A stretch of 64,000 nucleotides of DNA from Epinephelus fuscoguttatus (GCF_011397635.1 NC_064754.1:29988543-30052542), one strand, 5' to 3'. Shown: positions 1-11,780, counted from the first letter of the stretch. Numbers and translations are program-made. The notes: generated by a model from the sequence alone, not told the origin.

Positions 1-480
1 AGGGAGCGAGAGCTCAGACGACAGGTAACCTTTTCAGGGGCTGTGAGTGAGCTGTGGGGGGAAGTCCTGCAGTGGTAAGGTTAGAGCTGACTGTTAGATT
101 GAAACACTGGCATCGCAGCCAGGTGTGAAACAGTGTGACGGTGCACCGCTGGGCCAAAAATAAACACTGCACAGGAATATCAGGATTTAATTACAGCTAC
201 TCTGGTCCAGGTCTGATTATTCAAATTCAGAATACCATTATGCTTTTACTACTATCCAGACCTTTCAGGGTATAAACACTTCACACTGCTTCATGATGAG
301 CCTGGTGGATAATAACACTGCTGCTTTATATTTCCCAGCGCAGTACTTATGGTTTTGATCTTAAAGTAGGCAGACAGGACTGAAATATTGATTCTGGACT
401 GTTTTAGTGTACACTTCCTCTCTATTGATACAGGTTGTGAGTATTATAATACACCTTATAGGTAGTGCAAAGACTAATCT

Positions 481-523
<43 letters not shown>

Positions 524-2296
524 TTCTTTAGAGTGGAGACACAGGGCATCCCAAAAGAAAGAGCTCTCTGTCAACTGCAACACAGAAATCACTGGAGAGG
601 AAGAGAGGCATGATGTGAGTTTTCACTGGATCAGTACTGCTTTCTTTTGTCTTTTGTCTTTAGATCTCTGGATAACTCAAGTGTTTTGTGTGTGTAAGTG
701 GCTGCATGTTACTTTAATACAATCAAAATCCAAGTAAAATGCACATGAGCAAACTCAGAGTTAAAATCGGTGCCTCCACACTAATAAAAACTTGCGGTGC
801 GTTCAAATACCAGCACTACCACACTATTCAGTGTGCCAGAAAAAGATTTAATGTGTCCCAATACATAGTATGTCAATTGCAGTTTACCAAAAAGACCCTG
901 ATGTCCTGCTGCATGCAGTCACATTTTGCAGTATGCAAGGTAGCATGCTTTTCTGGCTATTCTGATCCATAATCTGCACAGCAGAAGATACCTCGCATCG
1001 ATTGAGCCACACACCGATGACAGCTCACTGACAGCTGACAGAAGTCACAAAAACTGTCATAGAAATAACCAATAACAACAAAAGGACATAACTATTAAAA
1101 TAATGACAGAGAAATGCATATTTGATTTTACTGTGAATATAATACTTCATGTTAGAGTTTACAGTAACTACATACATTGCAAAGTAGCAACAGCAGAGCT
1201 CTCCAAATCGTCTGTCTGGTGATCTTGGAGAGTGGTGTTTTATTGTACCTCCAAAGTAAATAAATGGTAAATGGACTGCACTTGTATAGAGTGTCTCTAG
1301 TCATCCGACCGCTTAAAGTGCTTTTTTTTAAACACTATGAGTCACATTCACCCATTCACACACTAGTGGCCGAGGCTACCATACAAGGTGCCACCTGCTA
1401 CTCAGTTTTGAACACACTCACACACCGATGGAACAGCCATTGGGAGCAATGTAGGGTTCCTTATCTGCAGTGAGGGTCCAAGGACTGAGTGTCATATGTT
1501 TCATGAAGATGTTTCACCTCTCATCCAAGAGGCTTCTTCAGTTCTGAAAGTTCTGAGAACTGAAGAAGCCTCTTGGATGAGAGGTGAAACGTCTTAATGA
1601 ATCTCGAGCAAGTCTGGTTGCCCAGGATATAGCACTTATGATTACCATGACCTGGATGACTGAGAATCTTCACCAGCAGTGTCGTGTTATTTTTACTGTA
1701 GATACGCTACAGACTGTAACAGATATTAGGGCATGAGGGCCAAAGTTGGAGGAGCTATATTATGAAAAAGTACTATGTCCCAACTGTATGCATACTTTAG
1801 AGTGTAGGGATGCTTCATGTTGAAATGTTATTTGCTGCACTTGATTAAAAGCCAATACTATAACCGTGTGCTCCAGATCCCACAGTCACAGGACAGTATA
1901 GACCAAACCTATGAAAACATTAAAAATCTGAACAACTTTTATCAGCAGATTTAGCTCATATATGTTTTAATGCGATCACACATCTTTCAGAAGTTTTCCG
2001 TAATGATGCAGCCAGCTCAAAAAAATAGCACTGTTCAGCTTAAATCTTTAAATGAATTGAAAATCTCTCACTACAGGCCTTTTTCAACAAGCAGTACTTT
2101 TGTCAGTGGCTAAAACCTGCCGTCTCTTCCCTCCAGGATCCAGAAAAAGGCAGCAGAGAGGCACAAGGGAGCCGTGATGAGGACTGGACACAATACGGGA
2201 TTCTCTGCCGAGCAGCCGCTGGAAACCAAACGAGGACAGTTCAGAGCAAATCCTCAGAGGGTCCCCAAGAGCACTTACTCCTCCAGACCCCGATGA
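1..2296 (+). CDS. 3' end of an unidentified gene (last three coding exons)
   Basis: Three exon segments join in frame: 1-24 (partial, donor GTAACC), 532-614 (acceptor TTTAG, donor GTGAGT) and 2137-2296 (acceptor CTCCAG, stop TGA 2294-2296). They encode about 88 C-terminal residues. The first exon gives RERELRRQ, which looks like the end of a charged coiled coil. The middle exon gives a Lys/Ser-rich stretch with KRKSSLSTATQKSLERKRG. The last exon ends in a basic tail finishing STYSSRPR. The phases (0, then 2/1) agree at both junctions and no frame is broken, so the model is good although I do not recognise the family. It lies upstream of sirt7 on the same strand, and its start is outside the window. 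A coiled-coil cytoskeletal or ciliary protein is a guess from composition only. Confidence 0.6.
483..522 (+). repeat. (TG)20 microsatellite beside a 3' splice site
   Basis: About 40 bp of uninterrupted TG. It ends nine bases before the acceptor AG (530-531) of the 532-614 exon and takes the place of most of the polypyrimidine tract. Confidence 0.95.
795..1010 (-). repeat. Partial copy of the DNA-transposon/MITE family seen at 48878-49681
   Basis: The segment starts GCGTTCAAATACC and runs through TGTCCCAATACATA, CAGTATGC and GCATGCTTTTCTGGC. It matches, with mismatches, the reverse complement of about 49450-49681, including the order of every landmark. Only one half of the element is present, and it lies in the second intron of the anonymous gene. 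Confidence 0.7.
1264..1475. repeat. Dispersed repeat fragment (TAAATGGACTGCACTTGTAT family)
   Basis: The stretch has the look of a common teleost interspersed repeat: TAAATGGACTGCACTTGTAT, then CACATTCACCCATTCACACA, then AAGGTGCCACCTGCT. The short ORF across it has no gene-like features. The family assignment comes from recall of the sequence and was not searched. Confidence 0.5.
1511..1675. repeat. Foldback repeat with 34-bp perfect arms
   Basis: The arms at 1511-1544 and 1557-1590 are perfect inverted complements with a 12-base loop. The arms carry CATCCAAGAGGCTTCTTCAG. The flank after the right arm, ending GACCTGGATGACTGAGAAT, is shared with the larger foldback at 62969-63196, so both belong to one dispersed family. 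Confidence 0.8.
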
Positions 2297-3620
2297 CACT
2301 CTCCTAATTGGCCCCAGTGAGGTCTCCTAATATGGCCTCTAGCGATCACATAAATATTGTATAACTAATCATTTGAGAGTTTCCAAATCCAAATTTGACA
2401 CGAAGCGATGCCTGTTGCTGACGAATATATTATTGAATTTCATATCTCGTGTGCTGTGCGATTTTTATTTTTTTTTTTAACACCCTACGACCAGGGTATA
2501 ATATAGTGATGACAGTTCCACTCTTCCACCACAGAGTAGTTTGACATTGAGTGGATTCTCAGGTGGGGATGAAACATGACTGCAGCTGCTTTGTCAGTAA
2601 TAGGAATTCTTTTCCAGGTCTGCTTCCAGTCTTTTTCACTATTGTCAGTGTACTGATGCACGAGTGGGACAAATGTTGAGTTAGCAAAAAAAAACACTTT
2701 GCTCTGTGCACTGTGCCTGAAAGATGCTGAGTTTATGACTCTCAGCAGACATTATGACATGTCGTAGCAGGAAAAGTACACGTGTAACGAACAACACTAA
2801 TGACAGCTCCATTAAATTTAGATATTCCAGTAAGTGGTTCTCAACCCAGGTCATAAGGGGATTAGTAGAGGAAAAAATAAATATAGTAAATGCGACACAA
2901 ATAGACTTTCTGGTGAAATGTTGGATCATTTTAACCCCTGCTAAAAAGTATTCAAATAAATCAAGGAGGAAGAGTTACTCTTTGGCAGACCGTTTATAAC
3001 TTGTAAGACATGCAACCTGTAACCAGGCGTTACAAATGGACATTGCTTTGTTTTAAGGGGTGACATGTTACAAAGAAAGCATGTACTAAGCTGTGCTCAT
3101 AAGCCAGCATGCACAATATCAGATCCAAACACCTAACTGGAATACAGCCATAGTCATACTGCTATATGTCAAAATGTCTCCTGGCAAAAAGGGTCTGTTA
3201 ACCAGGTAATTAGTCCAGCTGTTTTGCGTGTCAGTGTTTTTCCAGCTGTCCAACGTTAAATCTCTGCTTTTTAGGCTGGACTTCTGAAGTATTTCCTTCA
3301 AATGTATGTGCCTAGTTCATTGCAACCATAAACACATTATCCTCAGATGTATTAGCACATATTGAGATCTGCTAGTATAATATTTGCTGGTATATTTTTT
3401 TAGGACAGTGTGTTTGCTTCTATAGAAATGTTAATATCCAGCTCCAGATCTGTGTGTTATTGCTAATACTTGAATGATGTTACTCCTAAGTGTTGCCTTA
3501 AATATCTTTCCTAGTGTATTGGGATCACGTGTCAGCCAAAACGCTTGTAAACCTTTGGATTTTTGTATTCTTGGGAACTTTGGACCTGTTTTATATGTTA
3601 TTTATTTGTATTTTGTTAGT
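2297..3620 (+). other. 3' flank/UTR of the anonymous gene; no gene seen
   Basis: AT-rich, with many stops in all frames. I see no exon, RNA gene or clear transposon. It probably holds the 3'UTR of the upstream gene, if the signal at 3621 is used. Confidence 0.4.
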
Positions 3621-3626
3621 AATAAA
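3621..3626 (+). terminator. Candidate polyadenylation signal AATAAA
   Basis: AATAAA followed by T/G-rich sequence, about 1.3 kb after the stop codon of the upstream gene and 210 bases before the sirt7 start. Earlier A-rich variants near 2873 and 2955 are alternatives. Confidence 0.35.
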
Positions 3627-3703
3627 TGTTTCTTAACACTTAAAAGTAGCTGTGAAGTTTGTGAAAGCTGAGATTGTATTAAAAACATTTGTACAGGCTC
3701 CGA

Positions 3704-3720
3704 GCAGCAGGGGGCGCTGC
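3704..3720 (+). promoter_or_regulatory. CTCF-like motif upstream of sirt7
   Basis: The bases CAGCAGGGGGCGCTGC resemble the vertebrate CTCF core (AGGGGGCGC preceded by CAGC). The site lies about 115-130 bases before the sirt7 ATG in a GC-richer patch, between the two genes. Several ETS-like CCGGT/ATCCGG cores lie just downstream (about 3754). No TATA box is evident, which suits a housekeeping promoter. Confidence 0.45.
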
Positions 3721-3834
3721 TGGCTGTCTGCTCTCATCGTTACACGGACAACATCCGGTCTGGCTGTCGTTGGTCGCTGGCGCTATGAGCAGTATTTTGA
3801 ATAGAAAGCTACCTCTCAGCTGATTTAAAACAGA

Positions 3835-6800
3835 ATGGAAGAGGAGGCAGACGCCGGTGTTTCTTCGCGGGCCGAGAGGAAAGCGTCGGAAAGGGCGAAA
3901 ATACTCCAACGAGAGCGCGAGAGGCAGATCTTCACACTGGTAAGACGAGGCAGCAGCTCATTTAAAGCCTGTTTTTCCGGCTAGCATCGAGCTAGCATGC
4001 TAAAGCAGCAGTTCTCTGTGTATGTAGTGTTTCTCAGCCGGTGAGTCTGACCGGGTTTCTGTTACCTGAAGGTTGGCCGGGTCCTGAAGAAACCGGAGGC
4101 TGAGCGGTCGGAGGAGGAGGCCTCAGTGTTACAGCTTCACAGAGAGACTGTGGAGGAGCTCTGCAAGAGACAGGTCCGCAGGAATGTGCTCAAGAGAAAG
4201 CAGGAGGAGGTGAGACTGCCAGGGCCTCTGGGTGTTAGCTACTGAGATAACTGACAGGTGGGGTTTCACCTGTTAAAGGTTAGACTGTGAAAGATGATGT
4301 ATGAGAACAGAGATATTTATCGACAGTGGTGTAAATTGTAGTCTGAGGACACACCGATGAATACAGCTCACCTTTGGTGTAACTACAGGTAAAGTAGGAG
4401 GCAGGTCCTCACAGTGGCTTACACTGATGCCGTGAGGTTGCTGTTTCAGGTTCCCAGATGGTATAGTGCCAGTCAGCTGTTTGTGTCCTCTAGTGTTCCT
4501 ACATCTGAGGCACTTCTCAGATATCTCACATACAGTTTTATGTGTCGCTTTGATGATTCAGGGAACAGCATTAAAGAGACTTTCAGTGCTCATCCAGGGT
4601 CAGAAAAAACAAGATAGCCTCAATATGAATGGCCTTGTTTTTAAAAAATTGAATGATGAGTTTTGGGTTTTATTTTGTATGTCTTACATGTCCTTTTTCT
4701 TTTTTGTTATGGACTTTCTTGTGAGTCTGGAGTAAAGTTTATGATATATATTTTAAAAGATAATAATAACAAAGATTGGAGATGGTTGAATGACAAAAGC
4801 CAGACAGGTTATGTTAGTGATTTCCCCCGGACAAGCCAAAAAATGAACCATGACCAAACATTACCCGACACACCCCCTCTTTTCTGTGAATCACTTGGTT
4901 TGTAGAGGTAGGTAACAATACTTAAATTAAGAAGTCCAGTGTTATTTCCATGTTCTAGGAAAGTTCAATCCATATTTGTGAACATGAGCTACTCTCCCTC
5001 AAAGTCAGAAACTAGAAGAGTAAGTCTCAAATCTGTGATGTCATAGCGTACAAGTCTGGAGCTGCTCCATAGACAGTATAAATGGAGACTGATTTTGTGG
5101 ACCCAATACATGTTGTTTTTTTTTTTGTTACACCCAAATTAGTTTTAATCTATTGTAGTGTTCTCAGTTCTGAAACCAAAAACGTACCCAAATACACAGA
5201 AAATCCCTCCTGGGTGCTCTCAGTGTCATCTACAACATCTTCCCCTTTGGATTTGGGAGAGAGTTATTCATGTTTACTACTAATTTTAGATTGTCTTATT
5301 CCAGAGGAACAACATGTTTGAGTTTTGAAAAATGAGTGTAAATCCCCTCTAACACAAAATAATTTACTAATATGTACACTGTAAACAGAATATTAAACTG
5401 GAAGTCAAACTGAATTATGACACAGGGTCACCACCCAAAACATTGGCTCTTGAGGTTAAATGGTAATAAAGGGCCAACATTTTGTAGTCCTGTTTTGTTT
5501 CAGTAGTTGCACCTGATAATAACTTAGTCATATCATATTTGTTTCTGTATGTATTTGTGCTTGTTGTGAGCAAGACCAATGAATGAGAGAGCAGGATCAC
5601 AAGAACCTGCTGTGGCTGTTGCTTGACTCGGCTGCAGTGTGTTGTCAAAAACATCTTATTTTTCTCTGTATTATCTGCAGGTGTTTGATGATGCTGATGA
5701 GCTGAAGAGTAAAGTCAGGCAGCTGGCCGTGGCAGTCAAACAAGCAAAACACCTGGTGGTTTACACCGGAGCCGGTATCAGTACGGTACGCCAAACTCTC
5801 CATCTTCAGTTTCCTTTTTAAACCTTCACAGGACTGATGATGTCTTTCCTTTCAGGCAGCTTCCATCCCAGACTACAGGGGCCCCAATGGGGTGTGGACA
5901 CAGCTACAGAAGGGACGGACAGTCAGGTGAGATATGTAGTCTTTGCACAGATCTGATTTTTGCTGCATTTTGTTTTGAAGTGCATTAAACTCCAACTGCT
6001 ATTATCATTCTTGTTTCTCTTTATAAATAGTTCATCTGACCTGAGTAAAGCTGAGCCGACCCTCACACACATGTGCATAAGGATGCTACACAAGGAACAG
6101 CTGGTATTTGAGACCTTGATAAAGAACTTATACTGGTAGATGTTTCATTTTTATTTATGCATGCTGGTATTTACACATACTGTGTGTGTTTGTCTCTAAA
6201 GGTACAGCATGTTGTTTCTCAGAACTGTGATGGACTTCACTTGCGTAGCGGTCTACCCAGACATGCCCTGTCTGAGCTCCATGGAAACATGTTCATTGAG
6301 GTGAGACACACTCACGCGCATAATAATCCTCAGTCTTTTATTGTTTCAGTCGCTGACTCACGCACACAGCTGTTGTCCTCAGCTTGATTTTTCTAATTAG
6401 TCATAAATAAAAGAATCTCACCTCCTGGAAAGATGATGTCTGGATATTTTTAAACACATCAGTCTGAAGTGCTGACTCCAAACGCAGCACCTCAGCAGGA
6501 TTCAGTACTGACGAACAAGAAACAGCCTTTGTTTGATGGATCAGTATTGGCTATATAAAGTCTGTTTCTTTGTTTGTTGTGGGTACACAAGCTGTCAAAA
6601 ACATCCCATCATGCTCAGCACTGCACAGCAATGACAGCAAATAAACTGTAGAGTGCACACATAGCAAATAAACAGCAGCCAGCGGTTTTAATCTGTATAT
6701 CTAATATGACGACATGCTTCAGTGAGACACACAAGCAGAGCTGCTTTGGCTTTGTGTCTGTGTCACTGACAGGATATCTCTACATACAGACACACAGTGC

Positions 6801-8034
6801 TGTTACATGCCAAAGAAACTACATTTCTGAGATGTGTTTTGGTTATTTGTCCTGTCAAACTGTTCTCCAAACAAAGTAGGTTACTCTGACACGCTGTGTT
6901 TTATCTCTAGGTGTGTACGTCCTGTTCCCCGGTCAGGGAGTACGTGCGTTTATTTGACGTGACAGAGCGAACGTCGCTGCACCGACACGGGACAGGCCGC
7001 AGATGCAGCCACTGTGGTGGAGAACTCAGGGACACCATAGTGCACTTCGGGGAACGTGGGACCCTGGAGCAACCTCTCAACTGGAAGGGAGCTGCTGAGG
7101 CTGCAGAGAGGGCGGATGTTATCCTCTGCTTAGGCTCCAGCCTGAAGGTAGGGTTTAATAAAAAACAGTTTGGTTATATATATATATATATATGCTATAC
7201 ATTGCATGATTTGTATTTATAGACCTATTTGGTTGAAGCATCTTCACTGTCGTGAGCTCTGTTTCTCGCTTGTCTAGGTGCTGAAGAAATATGCTTGTCT
7301 GTGGTGCATGAACAGACCAGCAAGCAAAAGGCCCAAACTCTATATTGTCAACCTGCAGGTACTCTTGGTTTTGACATTTCAGGTGAATAAGATGCAAATT
7401 AAGTTTTGGCTGCTCTGTTGCTGAATATGTGGCTGTACTTTTGTTCTAGTGGACACCGAAAGACGATCTGGCTGTGCTGAAAATTCATGGCAAGTGTGAT
7501 GATGTCATGAGCATCCTAATGGAGGAGCTGAACATTCAGATTCCTGTGTATGACAGGTAAGGACCCTTTTTATGAAGTAATTATCCCCCAGTATACACAC
7601 AAAGCTCATAAAATTAGCATTTGAATGGACAAAAGATACAAACATGTCTTCTCTCAGAGATACAAGTGAAAAAACTTTTCAAATGCATTACTGATGCTTT
7701 ATAAAACTTGGATTTGGTATAAACCCACTATACTCTGTGTCTCACACACACTCACACATTTAAAGTAGAAAGATTTATCCAACTTTTTTGCCTCCAACCT
7801 CAGTTTCCCTCTTCCTGTCCCATCAGGGCAGAGGATCCCATCTTCAGTCTGGCCACACATCTGCAGCCAGAAGAGGTCGACAGCCATACTCGTGAGGTCA
7901 TAGCTCCATGTGATGGCCAAGAGGACTGCTTACCTGACTCTGGAGAGCAGGCAGAAGAAGCCACAACTGTGCATGGCGGCTGGTTTGGACGGGGATATGG
8001 CAAAGGAAGGAAGAAGAAGAAAAAAGCTGCTTAA
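3835..8034 (+). CDS. sirt7: Sirtuin 7, NAD-dependent protein deacylase (complete, 10 coding exons)
   Basis: Coding exons: 3835-3939, 4072-4209, 5681-5785, 5856-5926, 6031-6103, 6202-6300, 6911-7147, 7278-7358, 7450-7556, 7827-8034. They total 1224 bases, 407 aa (human SIRT7 is 400). An in-frame TAA at 3826 precedes the ATG. The N-terminus (1-81) is the basic, Arg/Glu-rich region typical of SIRT7. The catalytic core carries GAGIS (111-115), QNCDGLH (171-177) with catalytic His191, zinc cysteines 199, 202, 229 and 232, HFGERG (242-247) and CLGSSL (270-275). The C-terminus keeps the SIRT7-specific GGWFGRG followed by a Lys/Arg-rich nuclear or nucleolar signal. In mammals SIRT7 deacylates H3K18 and regulates rDNA transcription in the nucleolus. 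All key residues are intact and all introns are GT-AG. Confidence 0.96.
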
Positions 8035-8176
8035 CTAAGGGAACTTTACCGACCCATAAGATGCGGTCAGGTGATCAATCCCAATGAGGGATTCAAATTT
8101 CAGTCCCATAATGAGGACAAGGTGGACTTTAGGTGCTGTTATGTCTTTTCAGCTGCATTGGTATCATGTAGTCACA

Positions 8177-8180
<4 letters not shown>

Positions 8181-8223
<43 letters not shown>
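8181..8223 (+). repeat. (GT)n microsatellite in the sirt7 3' flank
   Basis: About 43 bp of GT repeat roughly 150 bases after the sirt7 stop codon, likely inside the 3'UTR. Confidence 0.95.
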
Positions 8224-8225
<2 letters not shown>

Positions 8226-9767
8226 AAGGGAAACATTAATTTGAGTTTTTGCCATGTGAAAATGGCGCTTTGCACCAACATATTTTTTTTATAAAACATA
8301 CAGTTAATAGTGACAGCAAGATATAAAAGTGGCTTTGGTTATGCTACATTTATAGGAGCTACACTTGCTGTGTTTGTGGTGCTATGTCTTAGCCCAGTGC
8401 AGCCAGCAGAGCCTGTATGACAAGGTTTGATTGACATAAGTATATCATTTTTGTCACACCCAGTCAGCTCAAACAGTGGCAGCAAGGTTTCCTCATTGAT
8501 ACACAACGTAAGCTATCAGCTTTGATCCGGACAGTCACGGTGAATACCAGTAGTGAAACGTTTTGATGAAAGATTTCAAAAGACAGTTTTGATCCCACTC
8601 CTGCAGCATTATTTCTGCTGTCCCTTTGTATGGTCAGTATATCACAAACACCTATATTTTCAATGGCATAAATTTTTTTACAGCCGTCTTTAAAGCTTCC
8701 AGGTGGTGAATGATCCTCAGAGGATAATGTTTTTGGTGGAGTATCACTTGCAACCTCGGTTAAATTTGTATTTTTACCAAGTTGGTATTGGTGCATTGCA
8801 GTAACTAATTAAATGTGCAACATGCTGCTGGTTTGAGTATTAGCTAACTTTAACATTGTAATACTGGTGTCTAAAGTGGAAGTTACTGTATTTAAATGCT
8901 CAAAGGAAGTGGTTGTCATTCAGTGGAACCCAAATGACTTGGCATTTACGAGTGGCAAACGCAAGTAGAATAATAGCAGCATACAAATGGCCAATTTTCA
9001 ATTTCGGTGCTGCCACAGTTTTTATGGCGAAGAGATTGAAAGAGATTCAGAAGGCCAAACATTTTCTACATGTATTACTTAGAGTAAGATATTTTTGTAG
9101 TCTTTTTCAGATGTTTAAAACTCGCCTTGTTGAATGTACATTTTTTTAACAACAGCTTATTTGGGTTGTTTTTTTATTTTAAAGGTATTTTGGTTTACTT
9201 AAAATATTTCCTGAACTCACAGTCAACATTCAGTCTGCTGTCATTCATCCTCAGGTTTTCAGGCTAGGTTGTACAGCTACTGTACCTTAGTTTACTGAAG
9301 CTGAATCTGCCTATGTTTACATTCTTGTCTCAACTTCTCTGCAGACGATGCAGAGACTCTGCTGCTGTCACTTCTGTGTCTACAGAAGTGTAGGAAAGAA
9401 AGCTGATTTTTGATTTTTTACTTAAATTTTGATTAGATGTTAGTTTGTCCTATCAAGTTACTGTTTACGTAAGTGAGGGGAAACATCCAAATGTATGTTT
9501 TTATTAATTTGTCTCAGGAAGATCTAGTGTTATTAATAATCTCACCCTGTACCTGTATAGTGTCAGAAGTTATTGAAGGCCTGACTAGCTGCTATAAGCT
9601 AGTGTTCAACATTCCTAAAAGTCTAACCAGATGTAAAATAAATGTGAAGACCTCTTACAAAAAAGATACTATAGATGTGAGACTGTGTTCCTCATTTCAA
9701 GTTGTGTATTGATCATCTGCATTTTTGTTGTACCTGCCTTTGCTAGTGAACTAATATCAGTAATAAT
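8224..9767 (+). other. sirt7 3'UTR/intergenic DNA, no gene seen
   Basis: AT-rich sequence with only short unsupported ORFs. An AATAAA at 9637-9642 is a possible sirt7 polyadenylation signal (3'UTR about 1.6 kb). I cannot choose it over unseen variants. Confidence 0.35.
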
Positions 9768-9922
9768 CAGGGTACAGAATTAGCCCCATCCGCTAGTCAA
9801 GTGCTGGTAAAATATGCAAGTGGCTGGTAGATCTGCTTCACTCGTCACCAAATAAACTATGGTCATCTACTGGGTTGCTAGCCATTTGGCTGGTGGACAA
9901 AGACAGTTAATTTTGCACCCTG
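9768..9922. mobile_element. 155-bp hAT-type MITE with perfect 8-bp target-site duplication
   Basis: The ends are inverted: CAGGGTACAGAATTAGC on the left, and the right end reads CAGGGTGCAAAATTAAC on the complement. The element is flanked on both sides by GTAATAAT (9760-9767 and 9923-9930). CAGGG termini plus an 8-bp duplication are diagnostic of the hAT superfamily. It has no coding capacity, so it was mobilised in trans. Confidence 0.88.
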
Positions 9923-10187
9923 GTAATAATATTGTACACTTGACTCAAAAATTGGACTTGACAGTGATCTATCTTAAACTCTTATTAGCCATATGGTATT
10001 TTTTGAGTTGTGCAAGAGTCATTGATTTGTGCTTGGAATTGTTTTGTTTATTTGTGTCAACTGTTTAATTTATTTAATTAAATGTTTTTGTTTATAATGC
10101 AGACTGGGTGACTTGTGAATGGATATCTTTGGAATGGAAGACACTTAACTTACTGTATCTAGTGTTATTGAGGCGTATGACATCCAC

Positions 10188-10770
10188 TTAAAGGTATAGT
10201 TCAGATTTTTTTTTTGAGGTGGGGTTGTCAGGTTACTTATCTATAAACAGTATACAACAAACAGTAAATGTCAGTCTGCAAGCCTACAGTTTGGTGAAGC
10301 AGGCTGGAGTCGGACATAGGAGCTAAGCAATCTACTGCTGTGGAGGGGTCAGCAGCAAAATTAATCTAAGCAACCACAAAAAAATCAGTGTACACTGTAT
10401 TGAGAGTATTTTCACTGCTTTAACTTAATGTCAGACAGTGATTCCCAACGGGAAAATGAAGCTGTTATATTGCTCTCTTTAATGCCAGACTTCATTGAGA
10501 AATACAGCAATTTAACACTGCTGAACACAGGAGTTGCTGGTCTACTGCTGCCCCTATCAATCACTTTGTTTGTGTTATTGTGTGACTTTAGCGTCACTCT
10601 AGCGTTTAACTTTAAGCAAGCTAAAATTAATGTTTTTCTAAAAGGAGTCTGGTGGCTTTGACAAGAGCATAGATGGGGAACTGAAGACGTTAATGGCCCT
10701 GTTAAAATGGGCTGTCTGAGGGAAAGGTAAATGCTGAATGATGTAATGGCGCTGGAGAATGGCGACATGG
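10188..10770. mobile_element. TTAA-starting non-autonomous element, truncated
   Basis: It begins TTAAAGGTATAGTTCAGATT, the form of terminus used by several teleost TTAA-targeting MITEs. It continues with a dispersed-repeat-like sequence (GCAAGCCTACAGTTTGGTGA). No right terminus is visible, and the sequence gives way to LINE-derived sequence near 10770. The short ORFs on both strands are not gene-like. Confidence 0.45.
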
Positions 10771-10789
10771 TGCTGCTCTGGTTATTTTG

Positions 10790-11780
10790 GCTACTGATTG
10801 TTTGTATGCAGATAACACAGCTGTTGTAGGGCTCATTAGTAATAACAATGAATCAGACTACAGAGCTGAGGTGGTTGGTGGTTTTAAATGTTGCTAAGAC
10901 AAAAGAAATTAGTTGATTTTAGAAAGGGAGGGGCAGCCCACCTTCGTTTGGTCATTAATGACCAGATAGTTGAGAGAGTCTCTAGTTTTAAATTTCTTGG
11001 CACCACCATATGCCACACTCTAAAGTGGGAAGTCAACACCAGCCTACTTATAAGCAAAGCCCACCAAAGACTTCACTTTCTGCACCAGCTCATGAAGTTT
11101 GTTGTAGGAAGGGAGGCAATGCTCCAATTTTACCATGCCGTGGTGGAGAGTGTTCTAGTCTCCTCCATCGCGGTCTGGTACAGCAATTGTACTGCCTCAG
11201 AGAGGAAGCAGCTGGAAAGGGTGGCAAAAACTGCATCAAAAATCATTGGATGTGAGATTCCTTCTGTGGCCTCCATCTACGAATGAGCCACAGGGTGCAG
11301 AAATTGCTAGCTGACCCCTCCCACCCTGCAAAATCCCTTTTCCAGCTTCTTCCTTCTGGGAAAAAATTTAAAAGTCTAGGTGGGAGAACATCCCGCTTAT
11401 GTAATGGCCCATACCCTGTGGCCATTAAACACCTCAATGCCCGATCACCCTGTAGCACAATAATACTGAACTAAATGCACTTTAAACTGTACTGTATGTA
11501 AAACACTTTATCTGATCTGTACTTGAAGGACTATAATGCACTAAGACACTTTTAAGGAAGTTGCAATAGCACAAGGTCTGCTCATCTTGTATTTATGTGT
11601 TTTTAAATGTGAGTTTGTGTGTTTTAAATGTAAGTTTATGTGTTTTAAATGTGAGTCCATGTATCTGTCTTTCATGTACAGTACTATGTGTTCCTGTGTG
11701 TAATATGCCTTTTTAACCTGACTACACTAAGACAAATTCCAATCAACCTTGTGTTGACATGGCAAATGAAGTATTGTATT
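10790..11780 (+). pseudogene. Decayed L2-clade LINE reverse transcriptase, C-terminal part
   Basis: The translation carries the RT active-site region as YADNTAVVGLIS (expected Y/F-ADD), so the second catalytic Asp codes Asn. It then has KTKE and DFRKG (after a frameshift near 10912), VERVSSFKFLGTTI, ALLQ-like FYHAVVESVL, AVWYSNCTASERKQL and ASKIIGCEIPS. A second frameshift near 11283 leads into ADPSHPAKSLFQLLPSGKKF. This motif order is that of fish L2/Rex-like non-LTR elements. The 5' part is missing. The tail up to about 11780 is probably the element's 3'UTR. Confidence 0.85.
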
